Source of the DNA: Gnomoniopsis sp. IMI 355080
Lineage: Eukaryota; Ascomycota; Sordariomycetes; Diaporthales; Gnomoniaceae
DNA length: 64,000 bases
Direction of reading: 5' to 3'
Assembly (NCBI GenBank): GCA_027946555.1
Contig: JAPEVC010000155.1
Span: 24,589-88,588, forward strand
The notes below the pieces were generated by a model. The model worked only from the letters and a program-made list of their open reading frames with translations. It was not told the origin of the DNA and made no database searches. The translations under genes were made by a program, and so were the position numbers. How positions within the stretch are numbered: the stretch's first letter is position 1; every line of letters begins with the position of its first letter. Shown here piece by piece: positions 45,701 to 58,256 of the stretch.

Positions 45701-47942
45701 ACACAATCAACCATTGGTGGGCATTTCCAGTGTATGTAGCAGCCTTGCCGAAATCGAAACAGGATATTTAGTTGATATTTCGGTGGATCTTGGACCCAGT
45801 TAAAATGTCAAACAGTCTGATGACCAAATGCTGCAACCTACGCTTATTAGATTGCTATGCTCCTACTGATCTCCGACCGGATATGAGTGCACGGAGGTGA
45901 AAATCTCAAAAGATACAGTGGGCTTACAATCACAAGGCTGTCCAGCATGATTCGCAGGTGCCCGTGCCCTAATTGTAGACATAGGTATATTGAGAGGCGA
46001 AGTACTTGGCGTGTTCGAGTCCGGTTAGCACATAGGGTCTACCTACAATGTACACTATCGGTATTGAGTAGAATCCACAAGGCAAGGCTCAATTGCGTTT
46101 CTTCCGCAACGAACGGTGCAATCCCTGCTATGGACGACAAGCAGTTGTCACACAGGCTATGTTGACGATACACCAGAGAGGCGTCTTGAGCTGCGTGGAG
46201 CCTAATTATATTGTTGCGCAACGTTGGGCGTGTTGCTGAGAAGGGGCCACAAAGGCAGCCTGAACGCACAGTCTTGCGTGAAGGCTAGGCCATATCGATA
46301 TAATACGCCGGTCATGTCTGAGAACAAGTTTCGTTTGATCTTGCCCCTTCCAGGATCTCTAGCCGCGCCTGTGGTAGAGCGATGGATGATGGCATGTCTG
46401 CAGGCGCGGCGTCCAACGCCATTTTTGGTGCGAAGAACAGGACTATTGGTCTTGCAGGAAGCTGACCACAAGCTCCAGGCAAGATTCCTTCAACAACAGA
46501 AACAGCCAGATCTGACGCCGGAAGCTACCTAGGTGTGCTTGTTGGTGGGGGCGGAGGTGATCGGTGCTGGCTGGAATGAGGTAAGCCGCCTTGAGGCTCA
46601 ACTACGTGACCTAACTAGATTCGATCCGGTCAATGGTTTGAAGTTGTAAATGTTTGCAAATATATCGATCTCAGGACGGACTATGTACCTAGGCATCCAT
46701 CCTAACATCATCATTCACGCAGCTACAGCTCTCAGTCATTGTCATCTCTTTGCTCCGTTGAAGTCTCGTCCAAAGGCTACCCTACCCCACTGGATGTTAG
46801 TCCTATGTATGCCCAGCGAGCCGATCATACCCTCTGCTCGACACGTTTTTTTTCTTTTCTTTCTTCTTATCAACACAACCTGACTAATAAACATCCGATG
46901 CTGTGGTGACGGACGCATCTTGCTGCCGTCGGTCACAATCTGGAATCTCAAGAGGGGCGAAGGGGGGGGGAGGCAACAATTACGGGAGCGGTAGAACCCT
47001 AGTCCCTGTCGCCGTTCTTAGCGCAGTACCTGTCCGCCCATAGGTACGCAGTATATACAAGTGGTAGGACCCCAAGCGGCCCTTGCATGCCGATTGCATG
47101 GGCGTAAGCGTGAGCTATATTCCCCTTTCAGGAAATTCGCACGGTGTTTTCCCGCTCCTCTGAGGGTTCTTAACAACGGTCCCTCATGTACACTTGCACT
47201 GTATTGGCCGCAAGTACCTGTTTTCGCAGCCCCACAACACCTTTTCTCCCCAGAATTCCTCGCCGCTGCTGGACTGGAAGGCGCGCAGGCGCTAGGATGC
47301 CCGGCTTTGTCTTGGCTAGCGCCTACAGGGGCTGTCCAAGCAGGTGGCTCTTTCCCAAAAGTCCCATACCCAACTGGGCACCCGCGCCATTTCCTTTAAT
47401 CCCTTCTTTTCTCTCCTCCTTGCACGACCAAAGCCCGCCAGGCTCTCGTAATTTCACCTCGCGATCCCTTCTTCCCAGCCTAAGCGCAGCGACCCAATTT
47501 CTAACGATTGAATCGTGCCCGTATCGTCCCTCTTGTTTGCGCCAATCAGCCTCCCGTCGACCGCGAGATATCGGGTGCTGCACTTAGGTCTGCAGCATTA
47601 ATTGTCTTCCTCCCACATAACTGGCGGTTTCGTTAGGTCTCGGGCCGACTACCTCTTCTGTGGGCAGCTTGACTCTCTGGCTGTTTCGACTTGACTTTGC
47701 TTGGCGCCCATTGAGCTATAGCAACTGCGGATCTCCTATCGCTAGCCTCGGGAATCGACACCTCCTCTTCTCAAACAGCGTCCCGTTCTCGATTTAGCCA
47801 AGCTTCTTCCTCTGTGGCTTCATCCTTCCCTCTCAACCAGCCATCAGCCCCAGCTGCTCTGGTTTATTTTATTTACCTCGAATTTGATTCGTGTCGATAA
47901 TCCAGGCTCGGATCACCTCCCTACTCCTAATCACACATCACA
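42702..47942. other. 5.2-kb gene-free region upstream of ras1
   Basis: Only short frames without motifs on either strand. No transposon ends, long repeats or RNA genes recognised. The last 700 bases (about 47200-47940) are pyrimidine-rich with CTTCC and CCTC runs, as in long fungal 5' leaders, and probably belong to ras1. Confidence 0.5.
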
Positions 47943-48826
47943 ATGGCGTCAAAGGTACGCGGCCCTAGCACGCTCTCTCCGCCCTGCACTCGCCCGATTC
48001 CCTAGTCGCTCGACTCTTCTATCAATGCGCGCAAATCCAACTGATCAATCATCGTCAGCAGTTTCTGAGAGAATACAAATTGGTGGTCGTTGGCGGAGGT
48101 GGTGTCGGTAAATCGTGTCTTACGATTCAATTGATCCAGAGTCATTTCGTCGACGAATACGATCCAACGATTGAAGGTCCGTTGCCATTCATTGGCTTTG
48201 CCAATTCCCGCGTATTGCCATCCAGCTAACGTTGTCTGCGCACAGATTCATACCGCAAGCAGTGTGTTATCGATGATGAGGTTGCCTTGCTCGATGTTCT
48301 CGATACCGCCGGTCAAGAAGAGTACTCGGCCATGCGGGAGCAGTACATGCGGACAGGCGAAGGATTTCTGCTCGTCTACTCCATCACATCTCGCCAGAGT
48401 TTCGACGAAATTACAACGTTCCAGCAACAAATCCTGCGGGTGAAGGACAAGGACTACTTCCCCATGGTCGTCGTAGGCAACAAGTGCGATTTGGAGGGTG
48501 AGCGAGAGGTCACCAGGCAAGGTACGTTGGAATGCCGTCCGATCGAATGTTTGTCGCATTGAAATACTGACGCTGCTGCTACTTCAGAGGGTGAGGCATT
48601 GGCAAGGGGCTTCGGGTGCAAGTTCCTCGAGACCTCGGCGAAGTCACGAATCAACGTCGACAAGGCATTCTACGACATTGTTCGCGAGATCCGGCGGTAC
48701 AACCGTGAGATGCAGGGCTACTCGCAGGGCAGCGGCATGTCTAATGGACCCGGTGCGGTCAAGCCGATGGATGTTAGCGACAACGATGCCGAGGCTGGGT
48801 GCTGCTCTAAGTGCGTGCTCATGTGA
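47943..48826 (+). CDS. Ras1-type small GTPase
   Basis: Predicted 213 aa from exons 47943-47954, 48062-48176, 48246-48521 and 48588-48826. G1 is KLVVVGGGGVGKS, the switch I/effector loop is DEYDPTIEDSY, switch II is LDTAGQEEYSAMREQYM, the guanine-specificity motifs are GNKCDLE and ETSAKS, and the C terminus is GCCSKCVLM with a CaaX box plus upstream cysteines for palmitoylation. This is the fungal Ras1/RasA family acting upstream of adenylate cyclase and MAP-kinase cascades in polarity, morphogenesis and growth. The first coding exon is only four codons (MASK). The exon 2 acceptor is a CAGCAG doublet; the second CAG gives the family-like MASKFLREYK. Confidence 0.97.
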
Positions 48827-50327
48827 GGGCATGCTGAGGCGAGGAGGGAAGCAACGTAGCCTGAAGACAGGACACAGTCGGAAGGAGGGAGGCTCCTGCG
48901 AACGGAATCGCAAGGATCATTCTGATGCCGGAATTTCACACGACGTTTGCATCGGCTAGGGCGGCTGTGGGAACGAGTCCACATCCATATGATAAGGAGG
49001 GACAGACACAATGGCTTGCATTTCTGGGGGAGTTGAGGTGGAAACTTGGGCTTTTCATGGGACATGACCAGACATGGCCTCTTTTTGATTCCCCTGCCCC
49101 TTGCTTGCCAACCGAGGAACATGGACACACTTCACAGAAGTTTATTTTACTATTACCCAGGGTTTTTCTGCCAACCTTTATTTCCTTCACACCTTGGTCT
49201 TATATCATGGCTGTAATTCTCGATCTCAATTTCTCTGTCTCTTGTGTATGTCTTGTGGCTCATGTCTTCTTTTTCTTCCTGTCAGGAGTCTCGCGGTTGG
49301 AAGGCGAAAACGAATACATTGGTCAAAATTACATTCTGGGTATTCATGTTTCAATCTTGTCCACGTGGTTTTACATGTGTACGTCGCGTCACTCATGTAT
49401 GGAAGATACCTACATTGCCCGTTTCGGCGCACATCTCACGTTGGCCGAACGGCGGTTTTGTTGGCTTTCCAACGTCTCGTCGGTCGTGTACACTACATGC
49501 CGAAGTGCGGCCAAACTCAATGTCGATGACCAGGTATAAGAGGACCGAGACAAATGGCGAGTGCTAACCTGTAGCAAGTGCTAAGGCCGGCTGTGCAGAT
49601 CCTTATGGACCGGACTGCATCATTGCGAAGTGATGGCTCACTATGATCCTCTATTTCTTGTGGTTCAATGTCTGCCCTGCATGCTTGGATGGAGTCCATT
49701 GACGTCGACGAGCATTTCCGGTCAAAAGCTTCCTTTCACACCCATTACTTGAACAGCACCCACAGATCTTCCAAGACTAGCCCAGGAAGGTTGCATGGAG
49801 GTGGAAAGGCCTTTGCCTGCCTGATGAAGTAGAGTTCCTTTACGACCACGTCCAGGCTCCAGTATGCTATCAGACCACGTTAGCAAAATGTTTCCTCTTC
49901 TCTTTTCCAGATTCGTCAATACACTGAACACCAAATACATTGTCCACGGGGAGGCCCGACAGAGATCCCGGTGCTCTGAACAAAGAGCGACCACCGCGCC
50001 TCGCCGGATGCAGGCGCGCATCTCGCAACTCTCAACTTCAGGCGGTTCATTGTCAAAGGCTTGCCCATTGGTGTCCTTGTCAAAGAATTCAAAGTCCTCT
50101 TTCGCCAGCGCTGATCCAATGCAGGATGCTATGCCAGATCGAGTCTGCCTAGCAGAAGGTTTCCTTTAAAGAAGGGCGAGGGCCCGCTCCTTATCACGTC
50201 GACTGTCCAATCTACCTCCCACATGAAGGGGTGATTCATGCTCTTCTTTCCAACGACCCCAGATCGTGTCAAGCACATGAGAGCACCTGGTCATTTTGCG
50301 CATTGCAAAACAGTTCCCTGAATCGAC
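48827..50327. other. 3' region of ras1 and leader of the cysteine-rich gene
   Basis: Long overlapping open frames on the plus strand (for example 48925-49539) show no motif and overlap in all three frames, so I treat the stretch as untranslated sequence. Confidence 0.45.
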
Positions 50328-53300
50328 ATGGCCGGCAACGCGCCTTGGCCGCCTGTTGCGCTGGATTACCTGAACAAATTGTTGCCCGACCAGGAAGCGT
50401 CCGCGATACACCCTCTCTTTGATGAAAGCGGCCAATTCCCATACCCACCCACCGCCTTCAGCAATCAAGAGTTGGAACGGGCGCGTCAAGAAAATGAAAA
50501 TGATCCGTGTATAGACCACTGGGCTCTTGGGGACCAGATGCGTTGGCTCATGCGACAGCCGTTGACAGAGCGACACTTCTACGTACGTGATTCCTTTCAA
50601 AAGCAGATTCCTTGCTTTAGTGGTCTCATTGTTCTGTCGGAACATGAATCTTGCAAAAGTGGACTCAATATTCACCTCCACGAATCTCTCTCTCTCTCTC
50701 TCTCTCTCTCTGACGCTCGAGATGGCAAGTGCTGACTCCTAGGTCGTCAGTTGAACCCAGCCACGAGAAACGCATATTTGGGCTCGTGGAATAGGAATGC
50801 AAACTTGATAGGCCCCCTGCCTGACCAATTGCCTATTGGAGGTGATGCTCAAACCGAAGCACCCTATCGCTCTTCGAGAAAGAAGGCGGACGAGGTGTAC
50901 ACGCCAGGGGAGTTACCAGAAACAAATGAGCAAACACGACGCGTTCAGGGCCGGAGGGACGAGAAATACGGAAACAAGGACATCTGCAGAACGTGTTTCC
51001 TGAACAATATCCCAACCGACCAGTGTTCACGCTCTGCTCCGCGGCCAACGCCGAATGACGAAGCATGTACTCGGTGCTCCCGACGTAAGTTTGGATAGTC
51101 GAACGGCCCTTCCGCCCCACCCCTTTTCCCCAGACGCCTTGTTGTATCATGGTTCGTTGGGGATGGACGGTTGCGAAGCAGATGCATTACTGCGCTGTCC
51201 TCATCTACCCAACTCTCTGGTGCAGCGCTGCAGCTAATTTTGAATTTGTTGTAGTCGGAGTTGTGTGTCTGGATCTCGAAGGCAGAGTCCTCAAGCCTTT
51301 GTACGAGATGATTGGCACTGGAAACATCAACAATGTGCGATTCGATCTATGTCAACGTTGCCTCAGATTTGGCCAAAATTGCGACCGCGAGCAACCATGT
51401 AAGGCATGCCGGTTTGCTATTCCAGACGGCAGCACTGTGACGGATTGTGTCCATGATCGACCAAGGGCCAAAACAAATAAAATGTGAGTTAATTCATTTT
51501 ACTTGGCTACAAAATTTAAGGGCACAATAGCACAGCGATATTGGAATGGGGGTCCAGCACAGCTGTTCGTAGCACTGTACACGTTGCCCAATATCCTCCT
51601 GACAGAATTTGGTATACTGACAAGTGTATTGCAGCATGGCAGGTTCCGCCATGGGTACAGATGAACCGGAATATTTCATGGGTCTTGGTTGTCAGTCTTA
51701 CCCCAATTCGTTCTGCTTTTCCATATTTCTCTTCTCTCAAGATTCCCTTCAACAAATCCCGTGGAACTCTTCTACGCCTGTCCAAGGTTGAGTCACACAA
51801 GAAGTTGCTCGACCAACCCTCTTTCACTGTCTGAAGGCAACGGAGACCCTCTATGCGCCTAAGCCACATGGTTGTCCTATTTTGCCTGGGGTACCAAGTC
51901 ATCTTCTGTGCTCTCGTATTAAGGTCGAACAATTATTGAATACTAACTCTGCATTGTGCACAGTTGGCCCTTGGGGAATCGGCAAGCGGCGTCCATTAGG
52001 TCGACCAGATCTTCCAGGTCAAACGTCAGGTGAGCCTTATTCTAATTCGACATCTGTACCGGTGGACAATCCGATCCGGGGGGAGGTACTCTCACATCTG
52101 GAGAGGAACAACGGTGAATTCAACTGGGTGCCTTTGCTCGCACCCGACGCTCGTCGTGACGCAGACTCGCAATCTTTGTATTGTCACCCAGGGAGCTGGG
52201 CAGGGGCTCGGCCGCTGCCAGCCTTTCTTGTTCGGAAGGGAGCACCGCAGTTTAGAGCCAGATCGACAACGCCCCGAGAGACTTCGCGCTCGGATGCGGC
52301 AATTGATGTTCTTACACCGCAGCCGAATGTTGTACTCCAAGTTGAAATTGAAGGTTTTGCGGGAGTCACCCGAGCAGCGAAAGCACAGTTCTATGACGAC
52401 CCTCATCGTCCACCAGCTAGAGACCCCAATTTTCCAAGCGCTGGCGACCATCCTCCGAATATCTTCCGGTTTGACGACGATCGTGGTGAAGGCTTTGATC
52501 CTTTGCTGTTGCTCCAGGACGGGGACCCAATGGACATCGATGTGGGCTTGAATAAGGCCACAAAAGCGCCCGCAAGTGGCGAAGGGGCCTATGCTGGTGG
52601 TATGGATTTCCAAGGAGCACTCGCCAGAAGAGTCGGCCAAGAGCACAGGGTTACGGCAAGAACCCAGGCGCCAAACACCATCCTGACTCTAGGCCAATCC
52701 ACGGATCAGATATCCGAAATAGGGGTTGCCATGGGAGCTGCCAGAATTCCGACCAGTCCTCTTCCCTTGTCTGGTCCACGATTTCCGGCAACCAAAGATC
52801 CACTGCCACCGTTTGGGACAGACTCTTGGAGCCTAGACTTGTTCCCCGCCTCTTCATTCGACGAAGTCGCCGGATTAACAATCCCAACGGACTCCATTGC
52901 CATGTTGGATCCTGAAGCGGGGTCAAAGGTCACCAAGTATTGTGAAGAGCTCTTGGGAGACAATATCAGGTGCAGCAAAGTGGCTTTAGCACAGTGTGTA
53001 GACCGGTGAGTACTCTTGGAAGGAGTAACAAAAGAAATTCATGGTTGAGGGGTATATCCCAAGGAGACCTTCGATCGTGTCTCGAAGTCTGTTAGCAATT
53101 GCTAACTCAAAGTCGTCTTAGGTATCATCCTGACTTAAATTCGCCGGCCTGGCTATGTCCCGATCACCACGCGAGTGACGTGAAGATGGTTCTGGATGAC
53201 TGGACACCTGCTGAGTGGAAGTTGATGCGAGCATACCCTTGCTCTAAGTGCCTGGCATCTATGACCACGGCCGGAAGGACTCCATACGCGCGGACGGGCA

Positions 53301-54066
53301 CGAGGATCTTTGGTCAAAAACATAGTGGAAAAGGTGCAGATCCTGTGGCGACCACGTTAAACGGGCGAACCATTGGTGGCTCGCAGGGTAAGACAGCCCC
53401 CAAACGTGACACGCCAATATTGGATAGAACACTAACAGGCCGAATGGTTCACAGGGAAGACAATACACAGCTTGACCGGTTGCAATTGTGCAAAGAAGCT
53501 CATTCAGACCTACCAGTGTGGCGATCATAGGTGGTCGCACCTAGAGAGATTGAAGCGACAGGCCAGGAGGATGCACGAGTGGCGTATTTCTCAGTCTCGA
53601 GATTACCACGAGACATGTTATCTTTGCAGGGACTCGTAAGCAACCCCATCTTGAACACAGAGCCGCCCAAGCTAATATGAAGTAGGCCCGGAGTTGATCA
53701 TTATGAATTCACCGGTACAGAAGGTGGAGACGACCAGGACTACTTGTTCTTTATGTGGTATGTGTCTATCTTCTCACACATGATCCTGCTCTGAAGCATG
53801 GAACCCATGTAGGCCTCTCGGCGAGGTATAGTGTCTTGAGCTGGGCGACGATCCTGTTATCTGTTGCGAAGGCTTGAAACGCAGCGACTTATGCTGACTT
53901 TGTCTACAATAGTATGATCTGTCAAGGTGTGATCACCACGCCGGAGGATCCGCATGCCACCCCAGAAAACCGCAGAGCAGTTAGGGATCGACTCCGAGGA
54001 GACATCACAGAAGACTTTGACATGCCCGAACCCGCTGGCGCACTCGTAGCCGCCGCCGCTGCCTGA
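50328..54066 (+). CDS. Cysteine-rich multi-zinc-cluster protein, unknown function (894 aa)
   Basis: Nine exons: 50328-50582, 50751-51084, 51255-51483, 51635-51786, 51964-53005, 53122-53387, 53455-53635, 53686-53757 and 53913-54066; each junction keeps frame. Cys group 1 is residues 164/167/177/191/194 (ICRTCF, then ACTRCSR). Group 2 is 229/232/239/245/248/261 (LCQRCLRFGQNC, REQPCKAC, then TDC), close to a fungal Zn2Cys6 pattern but with a 12-residue last loop. A long Pro/Asp-rich middle follows. Group 3 is 660/668/683/711/714 with His 686/687, and group 4 is 769/771/781/814/817/844/847 (GCNCAKK, ETCYLC, MCMIC). The last CxxC is created by splicing exons 8 and 9. It is likely a nuclear DNA- or protein-binding regulator, inferred only from the clusters. 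The exon 1/2 join is the least certain: donor GTACGT with acceptor TCAG was chosen, though GTGATT with CTAG also works. Confidence 0.72.
50685..50711 (+). repeat. (TC)13 microsatellite in intron 1 of the cysteine-rich gene
   Basis: A perfect TC run that also forms a long pyrimidine tract about 40 bases upstream of the acceptor used. Confidence 0.9.
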
Positions 54067-54785
54067 CCTGTGATCTCGGCATGTTGGGGCAGATCACTCT
54101 AGACTAGATAAATGCATCTAGTGTATTTACTGACATAGTATCAAGTGTATCGTTATCACTATATTTTGTGCTGTGCGATGCATATGGGAGGATTTAGTCG
54201 AGAATCCTTAGCATCTTGAAAGTCACTTCCGTTGATAGCTTCCAGAGAAGCTGTGACTCGTCCTGTTCCGTCCCATCTCTCAGATCATATCTCAAGGAAG
54301 AAATTCAATAGATTATACAATACAAAGTCGCTGAAACGACACAATCTTTTAGGCTAAGGACCTGTCCATACTATTGGTATTTCGCCTACCTAGGAAGTCT
54401 CAACTCGACCATTTGGCATGTGTAATATATCCTTCACAGTATTAGTCTTCCTTCTTCGTGAGAAATTCAGACGGAATAATCCAAAGTTAGTTAAATAGCT
54501 GGTAGTAAGTACTATGGTTGTAGATAGACACATAGTTTCGTTATAAATTACCCTAGCTAGTAAATGAAGCGCCGACTCCGGCACCGATATCCGAAGTACG
54601 GCACTCCGTCAAAAGTTATGGGGGCTTCCCGTTCGGGAAGCTTGGCGTGCAGAGCAGAAAGTCCCGCGACTCGTTTTCATTATTAAAATAAATGTTACTT
54701 CCCGTTATCGCTTACGTCCTTCGCCGCCGCAACTCTTGCCTCAACATTCTTACAACTACGACAGCCATAACCCCCATAAGCTATA
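54067..54785. other. Spacer and idi1 promoter
   Basis: No gene. The last 60 bases before idi1 are C/A-rich (CAACTC, CATAACCCCC), typical of a fungal leader. Confidence 0.5.
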
Positions 54786-55701
54786 ATGTCGACGACAACC
54801 ACCACCACCGTGGTTGAGGCCCCTCAAACCACGTCTCTATCCGCCGACGCGATCCTACGCCTCTTCCCCGACATCGACACCACCAGTACCTCCGAGCTCG
54901 ATGGCCACGATGCGGAGCAGATCCGCCTCATGGATGAGGTGTGCATTGTGCTGGACGACAACGACCAGGCCATTGGCACAGCCAGCAAGAAGATTTGTAC
55001 GCCATTCCTTAGCGAGGAAAGTTTGCCATATGCCCATCTGCGGATTGACTGACCACTCCGCGCAGGCCATCTCATGAGCAACATTGACAAAGGCCTCCTC
55101 CACAGAGCCTTTTCCGTCTTTCTCTTCAATGATAAGAACGAGCTCCTTCTGCAGCAGCGCGCCTCTGAGAAAATTACCTTTCCCGACATGTGGACCAATA
55201 CATGCTGCTCGCACCCACTCATGATTCCTGGCGAGACCGGCTCGAATCTCGAAGAGTGTGTCGCAGGCGTCAAGAATGCCGCGCAGAGAAAACTAGAACA
55301 TGAGCTGGGCATCAAGAAGGAGCAGGTGCCGTTGGAAGACTTCCATTTCCTCACGCGCATCCACTACAAGGCGGCTAGCGATGGGAAGTGGGGCGAGCAT
55401 GAGAGTATGTCCCACTTACTTTGTCAAGTGTCTTCGAACGAAAGACAGTCGGACTGACCCTGATATAGTCGACTACATCCTGTTCATCAAGGCCAACGTG
55501 GACCTTAACCCGAACGAGAACGAGGTCCAGGCCACACAATATGTCACCGCTGACGACTTGAAAAAGAAGTTTGAAGACCCAAGTCTGAAGTTTACACCCT
55601 GGTTCAAGCTGATTTGCAACTCGATGCTTTTTGAGTGGTGGTCACACCTTGACTCGGGCCTCGAGGCGTACAAGAACGAGCAAGAGATTCGACGGATGTA
55701 G
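54786..55701 (+). CDS. Isopentenyl-diphosphate delta-isomerase (Idi1)
   Basis: Predicted 260 aa from exons 54786-54996, 55066-55404 and 55469-55701. It is a type 1 (Nudix-fold) isomerase converting isopentenyl to dimethylallyl diphosphate for sterol, prenyl and carotenoid synthesis. LLHRAFSVFLFN and ELLLQQRASEKITFPDMWTN lead into the catalytic-Cys motif TNTCCSHPL, then KLEHELGI (Nudix-like helix) and the metal/active-site region HYKAASDGKWGEHEIDYIL. The C-terminal FTPWFKLICNSMLFEWW block is family-typical. An N-terminal Thr/Ser/Asp-rich extension of about 45 residues precedes the core. The introns are ordinary (GTACGC and GTATGT donors). Confidence 0.97.
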
Positions 55702-57286
55702 GGATGCTTTGTGATCGACTGACTCTTTTAAAGTTTGGCGTGGGCGCAACTATGGAACGTTAGGATGGCTCTCCCTTCCCTCACCCCGCGATCCAAGACG
55801 TACGCATTTCCACTGCTTGGAAGCTGGCCAGAATTATACAAGATTAATAACACAGCTGCCAATGGTCATGATTGATGACAATCACGTACATTTGTGGTAT
55901 TGCAAAGCTACACGTCCCACTCGTATTTACCGCCATCCATCTCAGCTTGGTCAACCGAGGCCTGCAAGCCTTGAAACGTCATGTTTGAAGGTTGTGCACG
56001 AGACCTCGGCAAGGAACAGCTGATAGGGTGTCAAGATTACTTTGTACAGTACTTTTTGCACCCCTGAAGATGAGCTAGGTATCCAGCATTGCAAGCTGCG
56101 GATTTATTATCTGCACCGACTCGGGCTGCCTTTTGTCTCCGAGCTTCTCAGCTGGTTCGTCACTAGTATGACGAATATGCCAGTCGTTCAGGTGATCTTC
56201 GTTATCTGCCCAGCTAGGCAAAGAGCCGTGCTCCACTGATAGGTGTCGCAAGTAGCTACCATAGTACTATCTGTTGGCCGGCTGTCCGGTTTGCCTGGCC
56301 CATATTTCTTTGTATCTCTGTATCTCTGTATCTCTGGTTACAATGCATTTACACTCCTATGATACATTGTACACTACATAGTAATGTATACTGCGCAGTA
56401 GATACTTGGGAAGGTGAGTCGAGTGTGCCGCAGATACGCCTGACTTGGCAGACGCCCTCGCCTTGCTGTGCAGTCCGGCAAACCCGGCCGGTCTCACCCT
56501 CTGGGTCACCGATGATAAACATTGCCCAATGGCTTGATTGCCTATTTTGTCAGTTACAGGCGAGACACATTTCAGGCGGCCTTAGCTCAGCCTTAGTGCG
56601 GTCCCGGCCTACTAGTAGATACTACCTAGGTAGGTCAAGGGTAGAGGATACAAGGTACTGTACCAGGTCCAAAATACAGGGTCCTCTTCTCCAACACTCC
56701 AAAATGGACTGCCCTATTTAACCCTCATCAGTAGCACTCCCACGCTACCCATAACCGTGCCTCCCTCCTAGTTCGTCCTTTCTTCCTATCACCAAAGCAG
56801 ACTAACTCTCTTGCTATCTACAACCAGGGTATCTTCATCAACACCAACTCTTGACAACAACACCGCTCATCATCGTGAATACCTCTCGAACCATTTGCCT
56901 GTCTCCGGACTATCTGTCAATTTCCCTGCAACTCACCCAGTCTCATTGAAGCTCAAAGCATCATTCAATCACTGCCTTCATATTGGTGACCTCGAGTTAC
57001 CTCACCTTCGTCAATACCATCACAAATATCCATTCCAGGATTTTGTCGTCGACACCCACGCTGATGTCTGTTGACTTCCGAAACTCCCTTTTTTGCCTCG
57101 ACCACCCCTCTCGCTTTATGCCCGTTTCGAGAACCCAACTCTCGAAAGTTCATACGGGTGACAGTATTTTAAATTTACACACGTAAATCGACGAGGTAAG
57201 ATATACGCCCCGCCCGTCCTTTGCCCCAAAACGTAGGTAATGCTCAGCACCACTAACTGTACCCTCGTTTCATCAGATTGCCCAGC
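55702..57286. other. Spacer and long leader before the GNAT gene
   Basis: No supported gene. A short (TATCTCTG)3 run lies at about 56311-56337. From about 56750 the sequence is pyrimidine-rich and CAAC-rich and looks like promoter and 5' leader. Confidence 0.5.
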
Positions 57287-58256
57287 ATGGAGACCATTAC
57301 CAAGTCTAATGTCAAAATCGTCGAGATCAAACACTCGCTCGTTCCCAAGAAATGGGAGGAGACTGTCCGCGTGGTTGGCATGTCGGAGTGCAAGGAGGTC
57401 GCGCTCTCATTGGCTTATGCCTTTGCTGCTGACGACCTAGCCTGCTACCTGCTCAACACCAACGACATGGCGGACCTGTCTCCCGAGGAGAAGTGGCGTT
57501 TGCACGTCGACATGTTCACTTACATCGTGGGTTAGTGCAGTCTTTCATCCCTTCACCCTCTTCATCCCCTTCTCTCCTTTTGAGTGCCATATGTGTGCCC
57601 GACTAACTCTCAAGGCCACAGCCGCCCACATCCTCAACGGGGAAGTGCATGTAATTGGACCGGAGTATGACGCTGTCGCCCTATGGCTGCCGCCAGGCTG
57701 CGTGATGGATGACTGGTGGACTCTGTTGCGCAGCGGCCAGTGGCGTCTCTGGTACCAGCTGTCGGCCGAGGGTAGGCAGCGTTATTACAATGAGATGCTG
57801 CCGCTTCTGCACCACACCAAGATGGAGGTGCTGGGGGAGCGTGACGACAATGCTTACTACCTTGTGTACCTGGGCACCAAGCCCCATGCACGAGGCCGTG
57901 GCTACGCTCGCAAGCTTATCCAGACCATGACTGACAGAGTATGCTTCCTGTTTTCCTTCTATCTACTAGAGAACCTCAAGTTCACCCATGGCACTAACAA
58001 ATCTACACCCTTCTAGGCCGATACCGAGAAGAGGCCTGTATACCTTGAGTCGAGCTCCCTCGCCAACAATGCCTACTATCGAAAGTTTGGCTTTGTGGGC
58101 AAAAAGGATGTCTTCCTCAAGCGTGGACCAGCCCCGGTCCAGCTGTCCATCATGGTCCGTGAGCCCCAGCCACCCGCCACCGAGATTACTAACATCACCA
58201 CCACCGCCATCACGGGCCGCAAGCCCAAGGCGACTGCGGCTGTCAGGATGGTGTAA
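57287..58256 (+). CDS. GNAT-family N-acetyltransferase
   Basis: Predicted 266 aa from exons 57287-57530, 57622-57938 and 58017-58256. Motif A, the acetyl-CoA pyrophosphate loop, reads YLVYLGTKPHARGRGYARKL (R-G-x-G-x-A core RGRGYA). It is followed by YLESSSLANNAYYRKFGF (motif B). The N-terminal half has the ALWLPPGCVMDDWWTLLRSG block seen in a common ascomycete GNAT subfamily. Substrate unknown. The tail after residue 235 is low complexity (Thr/Pro/Lys). Start 57287 (METITKSNVKIVEI) is the first ATG in frame. Introns keep frame (GTTAGT and GTATGC donors). Confidence 0.88.

Noticed and set aside
48925..49539. 204-codon plus-strand frame downstream of ras1
   Set aside because: No motif, overlapping frames are equally open, and composition is unlike coding neighbours; most likely ras1 3' untranslated sequence.
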